From contig MERZ01000331.1 of assembly GCA_001770785.1 (NCBI GenBank), positions 22,168-29,438 of the forward strand: 7,271 bases of DNA. Reading direction: 5' to 3'. Position 1 is the first letter of the stretch. Each line of letters begins with the position of its first letter. Below are positions 5,445 through 7,271 of the stretch, piece after piece. Origin of the DNA: Burkholderiales bacterium RIFCSPHIGHO2_12_FULL_61_11 (GTDB lineage Bacteria > Pseudomonadota > Gammaproteobacteria > Burkholderiales > Burkholderiaceae_C). Position numbers and translations under genes: made by a program. The notes beneath the pieces were generated by a model, which saw only the letters and a program-made list of their open reading frames with translations, did not search any database and was not told where the DNA came from.

Positions 5445-5493
5445 CACTGCGCCATGTGAGGCGTGCCGTCAATCATCCATGAAAGGCAGAGTC

Positions 5494-6147
5494 ATGAAAA
5501 CAGATATTCAATTGCAAAAGGACATCCTTGACGAACTGGCGTGGGATCCAGCCGTCAACGCCACCGACATCGGCGTTATCGTCAAGGATCGCGTCGTGAC
5601 CCTGACCGGGCACCTCACGAGCTATGCTGAGAAACACGCGGCTGAGCGGGCTGCGCGGCGCGTCAGCGGCGTGAAGGCGCTGGCGGTCGACATCGAGGTA
5701 CGGCTATCCCCTTCCTACAAACGAACTGACACCGACATCGCAGCGTCCGCGCAACGGGCTATTGACGGGAATGTTGCCATCCCGGCGAACTCTATCCAGC
5801 CAATGGTGGAAAACGGCTGGATCACCTTGAGCGGCGAGGTGGAGTGGGACTATCAGCGTCAGGCCGCCGAGCGATCCGTTCGCGATCTGTTCGGTGTAGT
5901 CGGCGTCACCAACCTTGTCAAGATCAAACCAAAAGTCGCTCCGAGTGATATCGAGAAAGGCATTCACGATGCGCTGGTGCGGCAAGCCGAACAAGAAGCC
6001 AAACAGCTGCAGATTCTGGTCGATGGTTCACGCGTCACGTTGCGCGGCAAGGTCCACTCGTGGACAGAACTTCGGGCAGTCCAAGGCGCGGCCTGGGCAG
6101 CTCCTGGCGTGGAGACCGTTGTGAATGAGCTGAAGGTGGAATCCTAG
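5494..6147 (+). CDS. Triple BON-domain protein
   Basis: The 217-aa product consists of three BON (OsmY/nodulation) domains with little else: residues about 3-71 (DIQLQKDILDELAWDPAVNA, then VVTLTGHLTSYAEKHAAERA), 78-147 (RTDTDIAASAQRAI, then WITLSGEVEWDYQRQAAERS) and 150-217 (SDIEKGIHDALV, then VTLRGKVHSWTELRAVQGAA). Each ends with a G-V-x-x-V/L strand. BON domains are thought to bind phospholipids or surfaces; OsmY-type members are periplasmic stress proteins. This one has no signal peptide, so it is predicted to be cytoplasmic, unlike OsmY. The start at 5494 is chosen for the AAAGG 7 nt upstream; an in-frame ATG at 5479 is possible. It follows hsp20 and probably shares its FNR-type promoter, which suggests a role in low-oxygen or stress survival. 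The gene is intact. Domain assignment is secure; the role is inferred. Confidence 0.93.
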   Translation: MKTDIQLQKDILDELAWDPAVNATDIGVIVKDRVVTLTGHLTSYAEKHAAERAARRVSGVKALAVDIEVRLSPSYKRTDTDIAASAQRAIDGNVAIPANSIQPMVENGWITLSGEVEWDYQRQAAERSVRDLFGVVGVTNLVKIKPKVAPSDIEKGIHDALVRQAEQEAKQLQILVDGSRVTLRGKVHSWTELRAVQGAAWAAPGVETVVNELKVES

Positions 6148-6181
6148 ACATGCTCACGTTTTGGTGACCAACAGCTTTTGG

Positions 6182-6264
6182 GGTTCTGTCGCAATAAGGA
6201 GGCGTGGCCTAGAAAAGGTGTGCTGTTGGTAGGCGATCAGATCGCCAGGATGTAAAAACTGATC
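6182..6264 (-). repeat. Left arm of the 82-nt inverted repeat
   Basis: Read on the minus strand this arm begins GATCAG, passes through CTGGCGATCTGATCGCC (identical in both arms) and ends with the terminal repeat. Counted by hand it matches the right arm at roughly 67 of 83 positions, with one extra T. Confidence 0.8.
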
Positions 6265-6517
6265 AGCTGCGGCTAGCTTGGCCATCTGGGCAGTCAAGTT
6301 GCCCCTTGCGAATCATGTGCATCCTCTCGATGCCTGCAATGATGATGCGCGCGCAGCAAAATGTTTTGAAGCCCAGCATCGGGCGCGTGATCCGTTTGAT
6401 GGCCCGGTGGCCTTGCTCGACGATGTTGTTCAAATATTTGCACTGACACAGTTGGCTATCGGCCCATGTGTCAGCTTTGACGCTTTCAATAGCCGCCGTG
6501 TTGGCCGCGCCCTCCAA
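6237..6517 (-). pseudogene. IS6-family transposase C-terminal fragment
   Basis: The minus-strand frame encodes GAANTAAIESVKADTWADSQ, then KYLNNIVEQGHRAIKRITRP and MLGFKTFCCARIIIAGIERM, ending MIRKGQLDCPDGQAS. This is the last third of an IS6 (IS26-like) DDE transposase. The third catalytic Glu, in NNIVEQ, and the Lys seven residues later are kept, but the usual Asp of VEQDHR is Gly. The first two catalytic Asp residues are missing. As written the frame stops at 6263. Restoring the frame around 6270 and removing one T from the run at 6254-6258 gives the normal ending AADQFYILAI and a stop at 6237-6239. It is an inactive remnant. Confidence 0.9.
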
Positions 6518-6529
6518 GGCATGCTTGAT

Positions 6530-6595
6530 TTCCGAAAAAGTTCGCTCGTTGGCCGACCGACTCCAGACGATCAGCTTTACACCCTGGCGATCTGA
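6530..6595 (+). pseudogene. Second IS6 transposase tail, opposite orientation
   Basis: The plus-strand frame ends RKSSLVGRPTPDDQLYTLAI then TGA at 6593-6595. The ending TPxDQxYxLA-stop is the normal end of IS6 transposases, and the DNA after it mirrors the left arm. Only about 20 codons are recognisable. Further upstream the frame overlaps the minus-strand transposase fragment and is not meaningful. Confidence 0.6.
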
Positions 6596-6650
6596 TCGCC
6601 ACCCAACAGTTCATCTTTTCTCGGCCATACACCCTTATGGCAACAAAACC
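6569..6650 (+). repeat. Right arm of the 82-nt inverted repeat
   Basis: This is the mirror of 6182-6264. It holds the last codons of the plus-strand transposase tail, the shared CTGGCGATCTGATCGCC segment and the terminal repeat ending at 6650. At about 81% identity the arms look like two related but distinct IS6 elements rather than a recent duplication. Confidence 0.8.
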
Positions 6651-6651
6651 A

Positions 6652-6680
6652 CTGCACGCGCCATTTCCCTGTGCTAGGCT
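6652..6680 (+). promoter_or_regulatory. Weak possible promoter of the aldo/keto reductase
   Basis: TGCTAGGCT (6672-6680 region) has the form of an extended -10 box, with CTGCAC (6652-6657) 17 nt upstream as a poor -35. The predicted start would fall at or next to the ATG at 6687, giving a leaderless message. The only other signal is AGG about 8 nt before the ATG. It lies directly outside the IS6 remnant, so the native promoter may have been displaced. Confidence 0.25.
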
Positions 6681-6686
6681 AAAAAA

Positions 6687-7271
6687 ATGAGACGCCGCGA
6701 CGTACTGCTGCACCTGATTCCCGCGCTAGGCACGGCGGGCGCCTATGCACAAGACACGGCACGGCCGCAACCCCTGTCCAGAACCATTGCCTCGTCCGGC
6801 GAACATATTTCGGTGGTCGGGCTGGGCAGCTGGATCACCTTCAACGTCGGCAACGACCCCCCGGCGCGCGCGAATTGCGCCGAGGTCATGCGCCACTTCT
6901 TCGATGCCGGCGGCCGCCTGATCGATTCCTCGCCGATGTACGGATCCTCGCAGGGTGTGATCGGCGACGGCCTGCAAAAGCTGTCGGCGCAGCGACGCGT
7001 TTTTTCCGCCGACAAGGTCTGGACTTCGTCGGCCGGGGCGGCGCAAATCGAGGCGTCGCGCCAGCTCTGGCGGGTGCCGCGGTTCGACCTGCTGCAGGTC
7101 CACAACCTGGTGGCCTGGCAGAAGCAGCTGCCGCTGCTGCAGGCCATGAAAGCGGCAGGCCAACTGCGTTATGTCGGGATCACCACCTCGGAGGGCCGCC
7201 GCCACCGTGAATTCGAACAAATCATGCGCAGCCAGCGCATCGACTTCGTGCAGTTCAGCTACAACCTGCTC
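6687..7271 (+). CDS. Aldo/keto reductase with twin-arginine-type leader (partial, 3' end outside window)
   Basis: The frame runs from ATG 6687 to the window edge (195 codons) without a stop. It starts MRRRDVLLHLIPALGTAGAY, a short n-region with RRRDVLL, a hydrophobic core and a likely AYA-QD cleavage site near residue 21; this is a Tat-like export signal, though the consensus Phe is replaced. The (beta/alpha)8 fold follows: SVVGLGSW (42-49), FFDAGGRLIDSSPMYGSS (71-88) with catalytic Asp80 and Tyr85, VFSADKVW with Lys110, LLQVHNL with His139, then RYVGITTS and IDFVQFSYNLL. The Asp-Tyr-Lys-His tetrad of NAD(P)H-dependent aldo/keto reductases is complete. Most family members are cytoplasmic, so export with folded cofactor through Tat is notable but known in proteobacteria. 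The substrate cannot be told. The missing part should be about 100-130 aa. Confidence 0.93.
   Translation, partial: MRRRDVLLHLIPALGTAGAYAQDTARPQPLSRTIASSGEHISVVGLGSWITFNVGNDPPARANCAEVMRHFFDAGGRLIDSSPMYGSSQGVIGDGLQKLSAQRRVFSADKVWTSSAGAAQIEASRQLWRVPRFDLLQVHNLVAWQKQLPLLQAMKAAGQLRYVGITTSEGRRHREFEQIMRSQRIDFVQFSYNLL

Larger units (their letters stand above)
6182..6650. mobile_element. IS6-family remnant with inverted 3' ends
   Basis: Both ends carry IS6-type terminal repeats: GGTTCTGTCGCAATAAGG at 6182-6199 and its inverted partner CCTTATGGCAACAAAACC at 6633-6650 (15 of 18 match). The element is only 469 bp, against about 800-900 bp for a full IS6 member. Both ends, not just one, carry the 3' end of a transposase gene and the sequence after its stop. 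The unit therefore looks like two related copies joined tail to tail with their 5' parts lost. No 8-bp target duplication is seen (GCTTTTGG against ACTGCACG). It lies 34 bp after the BON gene and just before the aldo/keto reductase. Confidence 0.75.

Noticed and set aside
6278..6529. Plus-strand frame leading into the second IS6 tail as a gene
   Set aside because: Most of it is the reverse of the minus-strand transposase fragment; only the last 20 or so codons resemble protein.

Overview
The window looks like a piece of a high-GC betaproteobacterial chromosome, most likely Burkholderiales (Comamonadaceae-like). This rests on codon use, on the close match of deoC and deoA to proteobacterial enzymes, and on the types of insertion-sequence debris present. 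No rRNA, tRNA or CRISPR array was seen.

Layout. (1) 3-2253, plus strand: the end of a nucleoside-catabolism operon. It holds the tail of an upstream gene (possibly a purine nucleoside phosphorylase), deoC and deoA. The first two overlap by ATGA and deoC-deoA are 8 bp apart. Thymidine phosphorylase and deoxyribose-phosphate aldolase together turn pyrimidine deoxynucleosides into acetaldehyde and glyceraldehyde-3-phosphate. (2) 2280-2786, minus strand, convergent with deoA: an unrecognised 168-aa protein with an N-terminal coiled coil, a basic linker and a possible winged-helix end. (3) 3135-3941: a broken minus-strand gene for a DEDD-type 3'-5' exoribonuclease, divergent from an intact small gene (75 aa) with a perfect ribosome binding site. 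(4) 4005-4485: remnants of IS3-family transposase in opposite orientations, meeting at a large hairpin (4098-4140). (5) 4824-6147: a stress operon of a small heat-shock protein (Hsp20, frameshifted here) and a triple-BON-domain protein. It is preceded by a near-consensus FNR/ANR box placed correctly for a class II oxygen-responsive promoter. (6) 6182-6650: an IS6-family remnant in which two related 3' ends face each other as an 82-nt inverted repeat. (7) 6687 to the window end: the start of an aldo/keto reductase with a twin-arginine-type leader and the complete Asp-Tyr-Lys-His tetrad.

The deo operon is intact core metabolism. From about 2280 to 6680 the window is accessory DNA in decay, with at least four broken genes or IS remnants. 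I see no clear new multi-gene system. The best leads are the predicted anaerobic control of the hsp20-BON operon with its damaged first gene, the inverted IS6 remnant, and the small intact genes between the debris. Many breaks are single-base frame changes, so sequencing error must be excluded first.
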